Assembly: GCF_000260135.1 (NCBI RefSeq) | Contig: NZ_JH651384.1 | Location: 1,925,693 to 1,989,692 of the forward strand | Direction: 5' to 3' | Origin: Thiothrix nivea DSM 5205 | GTDB lineage: Bacteria; Pseudomonadota; Gammaproteobacteria; Thiotrichales; Thiotrichaceae | DNA length: 64,000 nt | Shown here: piece after piece, positions 51,293 through 60,526 of the stretch | Position numbering within the stretch: the first letter of the stretch is position 1 | Layout: every line of letters begins with the position of its first letter | Position numbers and translations under genes: made by a program | Notes under the pieces: model-generated | The model's database searches: none | Told to the model about the DNA's origin: nothing | What the model saw: only the letters and a program-made list of their open reading frames with translations

Positions 51293-51624
51293 GCTGCACC
51301 CCCGAACGTTTGCCGGATGAACTGGATAGCTTGTGCAGCCGTCTCGAAATCGGCGGTTTCAAGGTTGATGCCGTGATGTGTTTCGCGAAGAAAAACCACA
51401 TCCACAAAACAGCAGGTCTTGGGTTTCTTGTTCAAGCGCCCGGAATGATGGCCTTGAACGATCCATGCAAGTGGTTGGCGTTGGCGGTAGACCATCCAGC
51501 CCGTATAGGTACGGCGGAAGGTGAGGGGGCGGTTTCTGGTGGGTTGTGCTGATAGTGGCAGACGCGCCAAAGGTGGCGGATAGCCATGTGCAGGACGCAA
51601 TGCGCCCGTCGTGATAGCGTTCAT
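51289..51624 (-). CDS. First gene after the C4 RNA leader (Ash/Icd position)
   Basis: 111 aa from the ATG at 51624, preceded by TTTGGAGAATCAGCG; the open frame runs further up but through the structured RNA. No domain is clear. In P1/P4-like elements the gene in this position encodes Ash or an Icd-like inhibitor of cell division and is controlled by the antisense RNA upstream; this protein may be the equivalent. Confidence 0.6.
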   Translation of the reverse strand: MNAITTGALRPAHGYPPPLARLPLSAQPTRNRPLTFRRTYTGWMVYRQRQPLAWIVQGHHSGRLNKKPKTCCFVDVVFLRETHHGINLETADFETAAQAIQFIRQTFGGAA

Positions 51625-51654
51625 CGCTGATTCTCCAAAGAAAGTTTTTAGATT

Positions 51655-51755
51655 GGGCAAAGTTGCCGGGTACTCTAATCGCCTCTTTGGAAAGCGACGC
51701 GCTTGTTTCTGCCGAAGCAGTCTTGTAGTCCACGCATACCCGGCAAAACCGATGT
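51655..51755 (-). ncRNA. C4-type antisense RNA (phage P1/P4 immunity RNA family)
   Basis: Read on the minus strand, a 10-bp closing helix (51663-51672 with 51737-51746, TTGCCGGGTA / TACCCGGCAA) surrounds two inner hairpins: CTGC-TTCG-GCAG (51709-51720) and TCGC...GCGA (51679-51697). The strand contains GAGTACCCGGCAACTT, familiar from C4/CI RNA leaders, and lies 30-130 nt upstream of the start of the first gene. In P1 and P4 the homologous RNA is processed from the leader and pairs with the mRNA to stop its translation. Confidence 0.7.
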
Positions 51756-51992
51756 TGCGTAGTCTACAGGCGTAAAAAAACCGCCTGCGACGCTTGGGCG
51801 GTGTTGCCGCCAAAGATGGGGATTAGAGTCCCAGAATTTTGCATTTGCTGCCCGGTTGCCCGGACTGCTTTTTTAGGATAAGGCAGAAATTCACACCCTG
51901 CAATCACCCAATGGCTGAATTCAGGCAAATTCTGTTATATCTTGTTATGACGGTGACGGCACAACCGCGCACAAACGCAAGAGAGGTAAGCA

Positions 51993-52682
51993 ATGGCAAT
52001 GAGTGAACTGGTGGGGAAGGGCTTGTATTCAGCCCGCGAAGCCGCGCACATCATCCGCGTGCCTGCTGCCACCTTGCGCCGCTGGATGTTTGGCTACCAA
52101 AGCAAGGGTGTTGAATATGACGGCTTGTGGGAGCGGGAAATCCACGAACCGGGTGTGATTGGCTTCCATGATTTGCTGGAATTGAAGCTGGTACATGAAT
52201 TCCGTCAACATGGTTTGAGTCTGGCAGTCATCCGCGAAGCCGCACGCATTGCGCGGGAAGAATTCGGCACGTCTTACCCCTTCGCCCGTCAACACTTCCA
52301 CACCGATGGCAAAAAGGTGTTTCTGGAAGCTGCTGAACAGGTAGGTGATACGCATCTGGTGGATGTCATCAGCAAACAGTATGTGATGGAACAGGTTTAC
52401 CGTTCGTCATTTCTGGCAAGCATTGATTATTCCAGTATTGGCGATGCAGAACGCTGGTATCCGATGAATGATGACCATCACCCCGACAAATCCATTGTGC
52501 TTGACCCGAAACGCGCCTTCGGTAAGCCGATTTTGACAGAATCCGGCGTATCAACACGGGTACTGTATGATGCTTATCGACTGTCTGAACCCGTGGAAGT
52601 CATTGCCGCCAATTACGCCATCACGCCCGAAGCCGTCAAACAAGCCGTGTTGTATGAATTACAGTTGCAGGATGTCGCTTGA
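51993..52682 (+). CDS. DUF433 antitoxin-like protein with MerR-type HTH
   Basis: 229 aa. N-terminal helix-turn-helix of the MerR type (YSAREAAHIIRVPAATLRRWMFG), then a C-terminal DUF433 domain (KPILTESGVSTRVLYDAYRL, EVIAANYAITPEAVKQAVLYEL). VapB45-like antitoxins have this form. GAGAGG precedes the ATG. The stop overlaps the next gene's TTG. Confidence 0.82.
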   Translation: MAMSELVGKGLYSAREAAHIIRVPAATLRRWMFGYQSKGVEYDGLWEREIHEPGVIGFHDLLELKLVHEFRQHGLSLAVIREAARIAREEFGTSYPFARQHFHTDGKKVFLEAAEQVGDTHLVDVISKQYVMEQVYRSSFLASIDYSSIGDAERWYPMNDDHHPDKSIVLDPKRAFGKPILTESGVSTRVLYDAYRLSEPVEVIAANYAITPEAVKQAVLYELQLQDVA

Positions 52683-53116
52683 AGTTATTTCTGGATAACA
52701 ATCTGCCGCCAGCCTTGGCAAAAGCCCTCAATGCCTTGCTTGAACCTTACTATCATCAAGCCGTTCATTTAAGTGAAGAATTCCCAACCAATACATCTGA
52801 TCTTGAATGGATCGCAGCCTTAAAAGAACAGGGAAACTGCATCATCCTGACTAATGACAGCTTCAAAGAATATGTTGCCGAACGCAAGGCATTGGCTGAA
52901 TCGGGATTAGTCGTATTTTGGCTTTCTGGCAAGCAATGGGGCAGACTGAAACTGCTGGAAAAGAACCTGTCCATTTTGGAATGGACAAGTGCCATACTGA
53001 ATCATGCCGAACCCGCTATTGCCGAAGCCATACGGACAGGTAGAGGTTCTATTTGGGCAATGCGGCATGTTCCCAACAATCGTAAATATAAGTTTGAGCG
53101 AGAGCAGCTATCTTAA
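52679..53116 (+). CDS. PIN-like toxin (VapC45 / DUF5615-like)
   Basis: 145 aa starting at a TTG at 52679 that overlaps the upstream stop (TTGA). It begins MKLFLDNNLPPALAKALNAL, with the acidic residues of the PIN fold, and has CIILTNDSFKEYVAE near 58 and GLVVFWLSG near 82. Toxin-side partner of the DUF433 antitoxin. PIN-like proteins of this group are RNases. Confidence 0.8.
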   Translation: MKLFLDNNLPPALAKALNALLEPYYHQAVHLSEEFPTNTSDLEWIAALKEQGNCIILTNDSFKEYVAERKALAESGLVVFWLSGKQWGRLKLLEKNLSILEWTSAILNHAEPAIAEAIRTGRGSIWAMRHVPNNRKYKFEREQLS

Positions 53117-53122
53117 TCCCCC

Positions 53123-54586
53123 TTACTCGCCCAAAATCATACGTTCTACCTGCACTTTAGCATCTGCCAAAGTTTGCGCAGCCTCACGCTGCAATTCTGC
53201 TGCTTGATTGCGAATAGTTTGGATGTGTTGGGCGATACGTATTTGTTTAATCATTGGCGGCATAACAATTTGCTGACTTAAAAAGCTACTCATAATCAAA
53301 TTCCTAATGCCATTTGTTTGACTTTGCATCGCATCAGTTAGCCTAATTTGATGCATAACTTTTAAATAATTGAACAAATATTCAGAATTAATTAATGAAT
53401 TATCTACTCGAATTTTATGAATAAAGTTACTATAGCAAAGTGTTTTACTTAAATTATCATTAGTAATGATTGCTACACGTCCAACTGGTTGATCAGGGCT
53501 TCCACCCGATTTTTCAATTAACAAATCATTAACTTGAATATCAATTTTTCGTAATTTTTCATCAGCAATTAAACGATACTTTGTACGACTTCCATCTAAA
53601 TTAAGATTGTATTGATTATCAAATTCAGTAGAACGGATCACCAAACATTTCTGAAAACCATCACAAATTTCATCATCAATATCTTTCCCCCAATCACCGG
53701 AAATACTTTGGATAAGTAAAGTTCGCAATGATCGTTTTTCAAAAGCAGATTGGTACAAAGCACTTTTTAAGCCTTTAGTGCAACTATCATACAGTTTAGG
53801 ATCGAAGCGACCTCCAAATACTTCACTCGAAGGAACAAAAAATACACGCTTTCCAATGCTATTGTCTTGTTTAGGTAAGGTAACACCCAATTCTCCCAAT
53901 AAATATGCATCAATCCCCGCTAATAAGGATTTGGCTTTTTGTTCTTTTTCTGCTTTGTTTATTAAAGCCGATTCATATAAATCCACTGCCTTTTTTTGCA
54001 CTGACAAAGGAGGAATGACAATGGGTATAGGTGACAACTGTTGATAATTAATATTTTTCTGGGCAGACTGCGGCGCGAGATCATTCAAATAGCTTTTGAT
54101 AAACTTAAAATAAAGACTAATGTACTCCAGCATTAACTCATTATTTTTAGGCTGCATCCCAATCAAACTATCAGGAAAACAAGCGGGATAGTCCAAAATA
54201 GCAGTATCGCCAATATTAGCCGCTATTGTAATAACAACAACAGGCTTATCAAATAAACGACTGGTTTTCAAGCCCAACTCGTTCAATGTTTGTGAATAAG
54301 TGATTTTGCCATTGGATTGGCTGGCTCGAACAATATCACCCGTTTGTATAAAAGGGTATTCTCCACCATAAAATCGTGGATCATTGCGCGGGCGATGCCC
54401 AAAACGCCCACGGGTCATTGCAATCACATCGGATAATTTCTTAACTGGATACACGGTAGCGTTCACAATATCCAAGTTATTGACAGAAAAGTAATACAAC
54501 GGGTCAAGCCGCCCATCAAGATCAGAGAAGTTTGTGAAAAATACCTTTAAGTCGCTTACTTCTGGACTAAGATCAAATGGACTCAT
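53123..54586 (-). CDS. Specificity subunit of a BcgI-like or type I restriction system
   Basis: 487 aa with two recognition halves (each about 190 residues) joined by helices: a first coiled segment at LSVQKKAVDLYESALINKAEKEQ near 200 and the second at KQIRIAQHIQTIRNQAAELQREA near 445. It reads DNA for the adjacent nuclease/methylase protein, whose gene overlaps its start by 14 bp. The DNA is markedly AT-rich compared with the flanks. Confidence 0.85.
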   Translation of the reverse strand: MSPFDLSPEVSDLKVFFTNFSDLDGRLDPLYYFSVNNLDIVNATVYPVKKLSDVIAMTRGRFGHRPRNDPRFYGGEYPFIQTGDIVRASQSNGKITYSQTLNELGLKTSRLFDKPVVVITIAANIGDTAILDYPACFPDSLIGMQPKNNELMLEYISLYFKFIKSYLNDLAPQSAQKNINYQQLSPIPIVIPPLSVQKKAVDLYESALINKAEKEQKAKSLLAGIDAYLLGELGVTLPKQDNSIGKRVFFVPSSEVFGGRFDPKLYDSCTKGLKSALYQSAFEKRSLRTLLIQSISGDWGKDIDDEICDGFQKCLVIRSTEFDNQYNLNLDGSRTKYRLIADEKLRKIDIQVNDLLIEKSGGSPDQPVGRVAIITNDNLSKTLCYSNFIHKIRVDNSLINSEYLFNYLKVMHQIRLTDAMQSQTNGIRNLIMSSFLSQQIVMPPMIKQIRIAQHIQTIRNQAAELQREAAQTLADAKVQVERMILGE

Positions 54587-56732
54587 GGCTCACCTCTTCA
54601 CGAATAAAGCGTGCCAATTCTGCACCAATCACCTCTAACTCATTTGTGCCAGTCGGTTTATTCGTTGCGTCATAGCCGATGTCTTCCGCAATCGCCATAA
54701 AGATACTGTAATCGGGTAACGCGCCTTGTTTGCGCTGCATATACATTTCTTCAAGGCGTTCTTTTAGCTCATTAAGTTGCTCGGTAAATTCTGCGGTTTT
54801 TTCCGATTTCCATTGTTTGTATTGCTCTGTTTTCTTAAATTCTTTCAAGTCACCACTAAATTCAGCACCAATCGCATTATCCAAGACGTGTTTTTTTGTT
54901 TTCTCTATTGACGCTGATTCAACTTGATAGCGATTTTCTCTTTTAATAGCATCTTGCAGTTGACGTTTTAGCGTTTGTAATTTCTCCGTGGTTTTAGCAC
55001 TGTTTTTACGCAAAAATAGCACGGAACTTTTTACACCTGCTCCCGTATGCGTAAAAGCGGTTTGCGGTAAACTGACAACAGCAACAATACGATACCAATC
55101 TTCAATTTGATCACGCACGTATTGCAGGCTACTATTCGTCAACACACCATCAGGAATAACAATGGCAAGATAGCCGCCTTCCGTTAGAAACTGGTGGCAT
55201 TGCTCGATAAAGAGTACCTCCGTGCTTTGTGTGTCACGGTTTTTAACGCCACTGTTTTTTAGGTCAAGCCACGTAGTATCTTTCTGCCCAAAGCTATAAG
55301 TCTGCAAATAGGCTTGCTCTGTCAATTTTACCGCGCTACCAAACGGCGGGTTCGTGATGATGAAATCAAAACGACCGTATTGAAAACCAAGATTCTTAGA
55401 AATTGCTTGTAATCTTGTATCTGTTAATAATCCATCTGCTGTAATGACATTGGTATGCCCATCATCGTGAATAATCATATTCATCTTAGCTGCGCGGCTG
55501 ATTTGCTCATTTATTTCAATGCCATAGAGTTTTTTCTCAGCAAACTCATGCCAATGCTTCCAATGCTCTGTACTGGTAGGCTCATAAAATTCACTGGCTT
55601 CTTGGCGAACTTTTTCAAGTGCATGTAGCAAGAAACCACCACTGCCACATGAAGTATCTAAAACCAGTGAATCATGGGTAATCGGTAAAACATCAACAAT
55701 AAATTTGACGATAGGGCGGGGCGTGAAATATTGCCCAAAACTGCCACGAAAGAAAGAATCCATGAAAGTTTCAAACGCCCGACCTTTGCTATCAAGATCA
55801 GTCTTATTGAGGTTAATATCTTGCAAGTATTCAACGATAGTACGCGCACGTTCTGGCGTAAGTCGGATATTGTCACGGAATACTTCAGGGTCTTTTTTTC
55901 TGCCCTCTTCATATAACTCAGTAATACGTTCAAATAATTTGGCATTGGTTTTCTTTAGGGCATCCGCTTCAACTTCTTGTGGCGTTTTACCTACACCTTG
56001 TTCTTTAATAATTTGAAAATCGTAAGGCGTGTCTATTTTTCGTGGTTTTCGTTCATCCCAAATTTTACAAAAAATCAGCTTATCCAATTCATCAAACGCT
56101 TCGGAGGGGTTCAGTTGCCCACCGCCCCAAAGCGCATTATGTGCCTGTTTGAAACGGCGAGTAAGCTCATCCTCTGATACTATCTGTAATTCAGAGAATT
56201 TTTGTTGCCCTTGCTTTCGTACTTGAGTATCTGCACCTTTGACAAATTTATAAGGTGCAATTCTGTCTACACCATAGGCGGGAATATCGGTTTCAATTTC
56301 ACGGCTTTGCTTATTTTTATCAACCTGAAAAAAGGTGTTTTTAATCTTGGATGTAACCCAAACCCACTTAATATCCCGTGCCATCGCAAAAGCATAGGAG
56401 TAGGCTTGATTGATTGCCTCTTTGAACTCAGGCTCGCTAATATCTTCTTTCTTACACTCGACCAAAATATGCGGCTCTTGGCAAGCATCATCGTTGTAAA
56501 CAACAATGTCAGCCTCCTTTCGGTCAACCCCCATCGGCACGGTTACAAAACACTGCACTCGATGCTTGGGATAACCATACTCCAAAATCAAGGCGCAATA
56601 GGTTTCAGCCTGTACCTTCTCTTCTGGCTTTTCGTAGTTACGACGCTTGTTCTGATGTAAGTAGGTGATGTACTTTTTGTCATCATCAAAGCTGATTAAG
56701 CCCTTTTCAATGCCTTGCTTGATCAAATCCAT
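54573..56732 (-). CDS. Fused restriction nuclease / N6-adenine methyltransferase (BcgI-like subunit A)
   Basis: 719 aa. N-terminal nuclease domain of the HSDR_N type (about 25-150: EADIVVYNDDACQEPHILVECKKED carries the D-ECK site), then the methylase with LDTSCGSGGFLLHAL near 362 (motif I) and IITNPPFGSAVKL near 460 (motif IV). It ends in a helical region that binds the specificity subunit. Nuclease and methylase in one chain plus a separate S subunit is the BcgI-type arrangement; no separate HsdR is present. Like its partner it is in AT-rich DNA. Confidence 0.87.
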   Translation of the reverse strand: MDLIKQGIEKGLISFDDDKKYITYLHQNKRRNYEKPEEKVQAETYCALILEYGYPKHRVQCFVTVPMGVDRKEADIVVYNDDACQEPHILVECKKEDISEPEFKEAINQAYSYAFAMARDIKWVWVTSKIKNTFFQVDKNKQSREIETDIPAYGVDRIAPYKFVKGADTQVRKQGQQKFSELQIVSEDELTRRFKQAHNALWGGGQLNPSEAFDELDKLIFCKIWDERKPRKIDTPYDFQIIKEQGVGKTPQEVEADALKKTNAKLFERITELYEEGRKKDPEVFRDNIRLTPERARTIVEYLQDINLNKTDLDSKGRAFETFMDSFFRGSFGQYFTPRPIVKFIVDVLPITHDSLVLDTSCGSGGFLLHALEKVRQEASEFYEPTSTEHWKHWHEFAEKKLYGIEINEQISRAAKMNMIIHDDGHTNVITADGLLTDTRLQAISKNLGFQYGRFDFIITNPPFGSAVKLTEQAYLQTYSFGQKDTTWLDLKNSGVKNRDTQSTEVLFIEQCHQFLTEGGYLAIVIPDGVLTNSSLQYVRDQIEDWYRIVAVVSLPQTAFTHTGAGVKSSVLFLRKNSAKTTEKLQTLKRQLQDAIKRENRYQVESASIEKTKKHVLDNAIGAEFSGDLKEFKKTEQYKQWKSEKTAEFTEQLNELKERLEEMYMQRKQGALPDYSIFMAIAEDIGYDATNKPTGTNELEVIGAELARFIREEVSHESI

Positions 56733-56852
56733 GTGCTAGTGGTCGCTTCTCAGTAGTGTGTGGGGTTGTGCAGAATGTGCGCTGTATGGTGCGTGACTTG
56801 TCACAGAATCGCAACTATTCAACACAGGGGACTCATAATCCTCTGCTAACGT

Positions 56853-57542
56853 TCAGTCAACCCTTTGAATTGCATCCAAAACGCTGCAATGAAACACATC
56901 CGCTTGAGAACAGATGTTCCTAACGCTTGCCCAGTTGGTCGCCAGCGTTCGGGCATGTATCCGGTATTCCCGCCCGCTTTTCTTAATGCGCGTCCGCTTG
57001 GGCAAACTGCCCAGCCTGCTTTCCATATTCGCGGAACATTCCACATCAGCCAGCAAGGTTGCATTGTCCGGGTATACGCCCGCTGCTAACCATGCCTCTG
57101 TTGATTGGGCAGGCATACATAACACCGTCGTGTGTGTGGGCTGAACATTCCCCAACCATGAACACAACACCGCCCGCAATGCCTCAACCGTATTGTCAGG
57201 CGGCGGGCATTCCCTCTGACAAGGCAAATGTCCCCAATCCGCCCGCGCCGTCACCGCTAAATCAGCATAAGACTTGCCCGCTACATCCGCATCCAAATGG
57301 ATAATGAACACGTCAAACCGTGCCAATGTCGGGTCACTTTCCAGCGTAGCCGCCCCTCTGGACTGAAATTCTCGACACCATTTCAGCACACCGCCCCAAC
57401 CACCACCCAAATCAGGGCGGGTAGCTTCCGGCTGCAACAGCGTCAAAATGAACGGTTCGGGCAAAATCGCCTTTAACGCGGCTTCAATCACAATAAAATC
57501 CGTCAGCCCCTCTGCCACCAACGCAATCCGTAATTCAGACAT
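56853..57542 (-). CDS. TOPRIM-like protein partner of an AAA ATPase
   Basis: 229 aa. IALVAEGLTDFIVIEAAL at the N-terminus and FIIHLDADVAGKSYADL near 78 supply the E and DxD of a TOPRIM-type metal site, as in DUF4276 and related abortive-infection proteins. It overlaps the ATPase gene by 8 bp. Such ATPase-TOPRIM pairs include AbiL and PARIS and are related to OLD nucleases. Which subfamily this belongs to is not settled. Confidence 0.75.
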   Translation of the reverse strand: MSELRIALVAEGLTDFIVIEAALKAILPEPFILTLLQPEATRPDLGGGWGGVLKWCREFQSRGAATLESDPTLARFDVFIIHLDADVAGKSYADLAVTARADWGHLPCQRECPPPDNTVEALRAVLCSWLGNVQPTHTTVLCMPAQSTEAWLAAGVYPDNATLLADVECSANMESRLGSLPKRTRIKKSGREYRIHARTLATNWASVRNICSQADVFHCSVLDAIQRVD

Positions 57543-58704
57543 TCGGTACAGCCCCCAAATGCCCCATCAGCCACAAACGGGAAAGCGGGTATTCCGCATT
57601 CAGCGTTGCCAACTGATCGGTTAGCTGGATGCGCGTTACCCGCGTATGCCCATCGCTGTTGCGGTCAACCGCAAATAAACGCACCGCATCATCTTGCAAA
57701 TCCAACCCATCCAGCACCGCCGGATTGTGGGCAGTAAACAATAATTGGCGTTCGGTATCGGTTTTGGCTAACCACCCCGCCAAATGACTGACCAAACGTG
57801 TTACCAGCCTTGGATTCAAGGCTTGGTCGAGATTGTCGATAGCAAACAAGCGCGGCGCATGGGGCGAAAGGCAAAGGATCGCGCAAAACAGGATATACAA
57901 AGCCCCTTCACTGGCATCATAAGCCGTCAAGGTATTGCGGTTTTGCTTCATAAAGCGGTCAGTGAATTTCAGCACTTGCTTGGAGCGGGCAACCGAAGGG
58001 GAAAGCAATTCCCCCACCATCGGGGAAGTATCAATATCGGCAACCCAATCTATCAACGCCAGCACACTATCGAAATCAATATCATCCGCCTGTTTTCTGA
58101 ATTGAAAAAAGGCTTCTGCCAAGCGCCCACCCGATAAACCCAAGGGTTCGCGTGATTGTTGGTCACTGACCATGCCGCGCAAGGTCGGCGTGTTGGGGCA
58201 ATAAATGGAATAGTTTTTCAAGCTCTGCATCAAGGTGAAAGCAGGGTTGTTTTCATCCAGTTCTACCAACTTTAGCGCCGCCAATCCCGCCATCGGATTA
58301 AGATTCTTTTTGTTTCTGACACCATCGGAAAGAATCGGCACAACACCATCAAACAGGTATTCTGTCTTGAATGCCCACGCGGGTTTAGGATTCTCCAACG
58401 GGTTCAGAATGGAAATCCGGTATTCCGCCCCTTGCGCTGTGCTTGCACTAAGGCCAATGTGGGCAGGCGTGCGCTGATCCTCAAAGGAGGCTTTATACAA
58501 GCGAGGCAAACCGGGACGCACACCACGCCGCAACAATGCCTCATCATCCACAATGCCATTGGCAGCAGCACCCAACACCCCAATAGCTTCCAGAATATTG
58601 CTCTTGCCCACCCCGTTAGCACCGATAAAGCAATTCACCCGACCTAACGCTAAGGTCATATCAGGGATGGATTTAAAACCGTTGATGCTAATTTGCTGGA
58701 TCAT
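57535..58704 (-). CDS. AAA (ABC/SMC-type) ATPase of a probable anti-phage pair
   Basis: 389 aa. Walker A FIGANGVGKSNILEAIG near 29, a signature-like SGGRLAEAFFQF near 192, Walker B-like RLFAIDNLDQALNPRLV near 284 and an H-loop LLFTAHNPAVLDG near 317. It begins FKSIPDMTLALG as in AAA_21 and OLD-type ATPases. It probably senses a phage trigger and licenses the TOPRIM partner. Confidence 0.85.
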   Translation of the reverse strand: MIQQISINGFKSIPDMTLALGRVNCFIGANGVGKSNILEAIGVLGAAANGIVDDEALLRRGVRPGLPRLYKASFEDQRTPAHIGLSASTAQGAEYRISILNPLENPKPAWAFKTEYLFDGVVPILSDGVRNKKNLNPMAGLAALKLVELDENNPAFTLMQSLKNYSIYCPNTPTLRGMVSDQQSREPLGLSGGRLAEAFFQFRKQADDIDFDSVLALIDWVADIDTSPMVGELLSPSVARSKQVLKFTDRFMKQNRNTLTAYDASEGALYILFCAILCLSPHAPRLFAIDNLDQALNPRLVTRLVSHLAGWLAKTDTERQLLFTAHNPAVLDGLDLQDDAVRLFAVDRNSDGHTRVTRIQLTDQLATLNAEYPLSRLWLMGHLGAVPNV

Positions 58705-58752
58705 AACAACACCTTGTACACATTATTGCTTGCCATACAATAGCTTATATTT

Positions 58753-59304
58753 TTACTCACTGCATTTTTTCAAGGACAGTACACTTGCTGCATAATTGCG
58801 TTCTGCTGGCGTAATCGCTTCCGCTTCCTGCCCATCCAGCCCGTAACGCATCCCGCCCGCTGCCACCGCTTGCAAGTAGTCACGTCGGTGCGTATGGGCA
58901 TACAGCAAACGTTGCACCACCCGTTTGGATGCACTCAAATGATGATCGGCAATGTAGCGGAATACCTGCTTTTCGATCCCCAACGCCAACGGTTGACGCT
59001 GAAGCCACACCGCAAACCCATTCAGCGAATCATTCAATTCACGCGCCCGCAATTCGCTAGGCGGCGTTTTCTTGGGTTTTGGTGGTTGCCGGGGGCGTTT
59101 GCCCTGCGTTGGCTTCTTGGGCTTTTTAGGCGGTTTCTTGGGTATGCCGGGTTTCTGCACATCCGGCAATTGCTCACGGGTAATGATGCGCTTTCCCGTG
59201 CGCCTGATGCCCGTAGGCGGGTTAGCTTCCTTTTCCGCTTGTGATGCAACATCAGCAGGCTTGCGCGTGATAGAAAGCGTTTTACGCGGTTTTTCGTCGG
59301 TCAT
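58753..59304 (-). CDS. ProQ/FinO-domain RNA-binding protein
   Basis: 183 aa from the ATG at 59304. A basic Pro/Lys-rich N-terminal arm (KKPPKKPKKPTQGKRPRQPP) precedes a ProQ/FinO domain (about 100-175): PLALGIEKQVFRYIADHHL, KRVVQRLLYAHTHRRDYLQAV, GMRYGLDGQEAEAITPAERNYA. FinO-like proteins on mobile DNA bind sense/antisense RNA pairs. It may act on the C4-type RNA of this element, an untested idea. Confidence 0.9.
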   Translation of the reverse strand: MTDEKPRKTLSITRKPADVASQAEKEANPPTGIRRTGKRIITREQLPDVQKPGIPKKPPKKPKKPTQGKRPRQPPKPKKTPPSELRARELNDSLNGFAVWLQRQPLALGIEKQVFRYIADHHLSASKRVVQRLLYAHTHRRDYLQAVAAGGMRYGLDGQEAEAITPAERNYAASVLSLKKCSE

Positions 59305-59421
59305 GATGGACTCGCAGTGGATCAGCAAGATTTTCCGTTGAAGCGGTGTTGTATCGCCAACAGCTTAACACAACATCCAGCTTCTTACGCGCGCGTATAG
59401 GGGTAACAAAATATGAAAATA

Positions 59422-59679
59422 CTAGCAAAAACGCCATGTTCGCTTTGTCTGCCAATATTCAGCGTCACGCTTGACATAAACCCTGTAGTTCCTCCGATTT
59501 TTATTCTTAGTCAGTGCATTTAGCCATTTATGGCGTTGCCTCAACTTAGTGAATGAGCGAGGACTGACTCCTACAGCTTGAGCAATCAGTGAATCCGGCA
59601 AGCCTTGCTCGCATAACTCAGCAATCAGCGCTTTTTTTCCTGAAAGGTTAATTCGTGGTCTACTCATTCGTGTATCCAT
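59422..59679 (-). CDS. Small HTH-like protein
   Basis: 85 aa. ELCEQGLPDSLIAQAVGVSPRSFTKLRQRHKWLNAL forms a helix-turn-helix of the kind found in small phage regulators. There is a second ATG four codons later. No clear ribosome-binding site. The region 59680-59815 contains nothing else that I can support. Confidence 0.5.
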   Translation of the reverse strand: MDTRMSRPRINLSGKKALIAELCEQGLPDSLIAQAVGVSPRSFTKLRQRHKWLNALTKNKNRRNYRVYVKRDAEYWQTKRTWRFC

Positions 59680-59815
59680 CTAGGCGTTACCGATGGTAAC
59701 TATATACGCCCCTGAAATCAGGGGCAGAGATTGATGTGCAAAACAAAAGAATCAATAATTTACCATTGTTTCTCATGTTCTATGTTGCTTAACTTTTGAT
59801 GGCTTGCCCCTGATT

Positions 59816-60274
59816 TCACTGACAGACTGCCCTTGCTTTCATGGGCAACACTGCCCCTGTTTTCATAGGTCGGGCTTTTTTCTTTTTCGGGGGCAATGGG
59901 CAGAGGTTCGCGCCGGGTTGCCATTGCATCCAATCATTCCATGCTTCACGATTGCCAACCTTGTGCATGGTCAGTTCCCATTGGCGGGCTTTACGCTCTT
60001 GCCAGCTTTCCAGATTCCTGAGGCGAATAAAGCCATGTTCTGCAAGTTCAACGAAAGCATTCATTGCTACCGGCTCTGTCACGTTCAGTCTTTCGGTTGC
60101 CGTGCGCAAGGATATTGATAATTCCCCGTTTCGACTTGGCCTATAAATCCGCAAGAACTCCACCAATAAAGCCCGTGCAGGCGGTTTTAAATCAAGGTAA
60201 GCAGGGCTGTTTAATAATGAATTTGGCAATCTGGCAACGTATTCTTTTGCCATCACTACTACAGGTTTAACCAT
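59816..60274 (-). CDS. Winged-helix-like hypothetical protein
   Basis: 152 aa; AAGGAGGGCTGCAC directly precedes the ATG at 60274. LNSPAYLDLKPPARALLVEFLRIY and ISLRTATERLNVTEPVAMNAFVELAEHGFI give a winged-helix core (about 18-95), followed by a basic tail rich in Lys/Pro/Met. Probably a replication or regulatory DNA-binding protein. Its start overlaps the stop of the preceding gene. Confidence 0.6.
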   Translation of the reverse strand: MVKPVVVMAKEYVARLPNSLLNSPAYLDLKPPARALLVEFLRIYRPSRNGELSISLRTATERLNVTEPVAMNAFVELAEHGFIRLRNLESWQERKARQWELTMHKVGNREAWNDWMQWQPGANLCPLPPKKKKARPMKTGAVLPMKARAVCQ

Positions 60275-60521
60275 GTGCAGCCCTCCTTGTCAGTCTGGAG
60301 ACTTCACGTTTTGGCAGATACCGCCCACCAAAAATCCAGCGCCCCCCTGTATTATCGACTTCCGCAATGACTCGCCCATCTTCACTAGGACGCAGCCGGA
60401 GAATTGCAATAATAGCTTTTGGATGGTTCTGAACACGGGAGAGCGCCCAGTTTAAACAGGCATGTAATCCACCCTGGTGGACAGTTCCGCAAGATTTGTC
60501 GTGCGCTATGTAAGACAGCAT
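60267..60521 (-). CDS. Small hypothetical protein
   Basis: 84 aa, ATG at 60521, 5 bp after the excisionase-like gene and overlapping the next gene by 8 bp. It has a beta-rich RVIAEVDNTGGRWIFGGRYL core and a basic end. No domain recognised. Confidence 0.5.
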   Translation of the reverse strand: MLSYIAHDKSCGTVHQGGLHACLNWALSRVQNHPKAIIAILRLRPSEDGRVIAEVDNTGGRWIFGGRYLPKREVSRLTRRAAHG

Positions 60522-60526
60522 GATGG

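Noticed and set aside
56853-58704. Firm assignment to PARIS
   Set aside because: The ATPase-TOPRIM layout fits, but the small partner lacks features that would distinguish DUF4435-type AriB from other TOPRIM partners.
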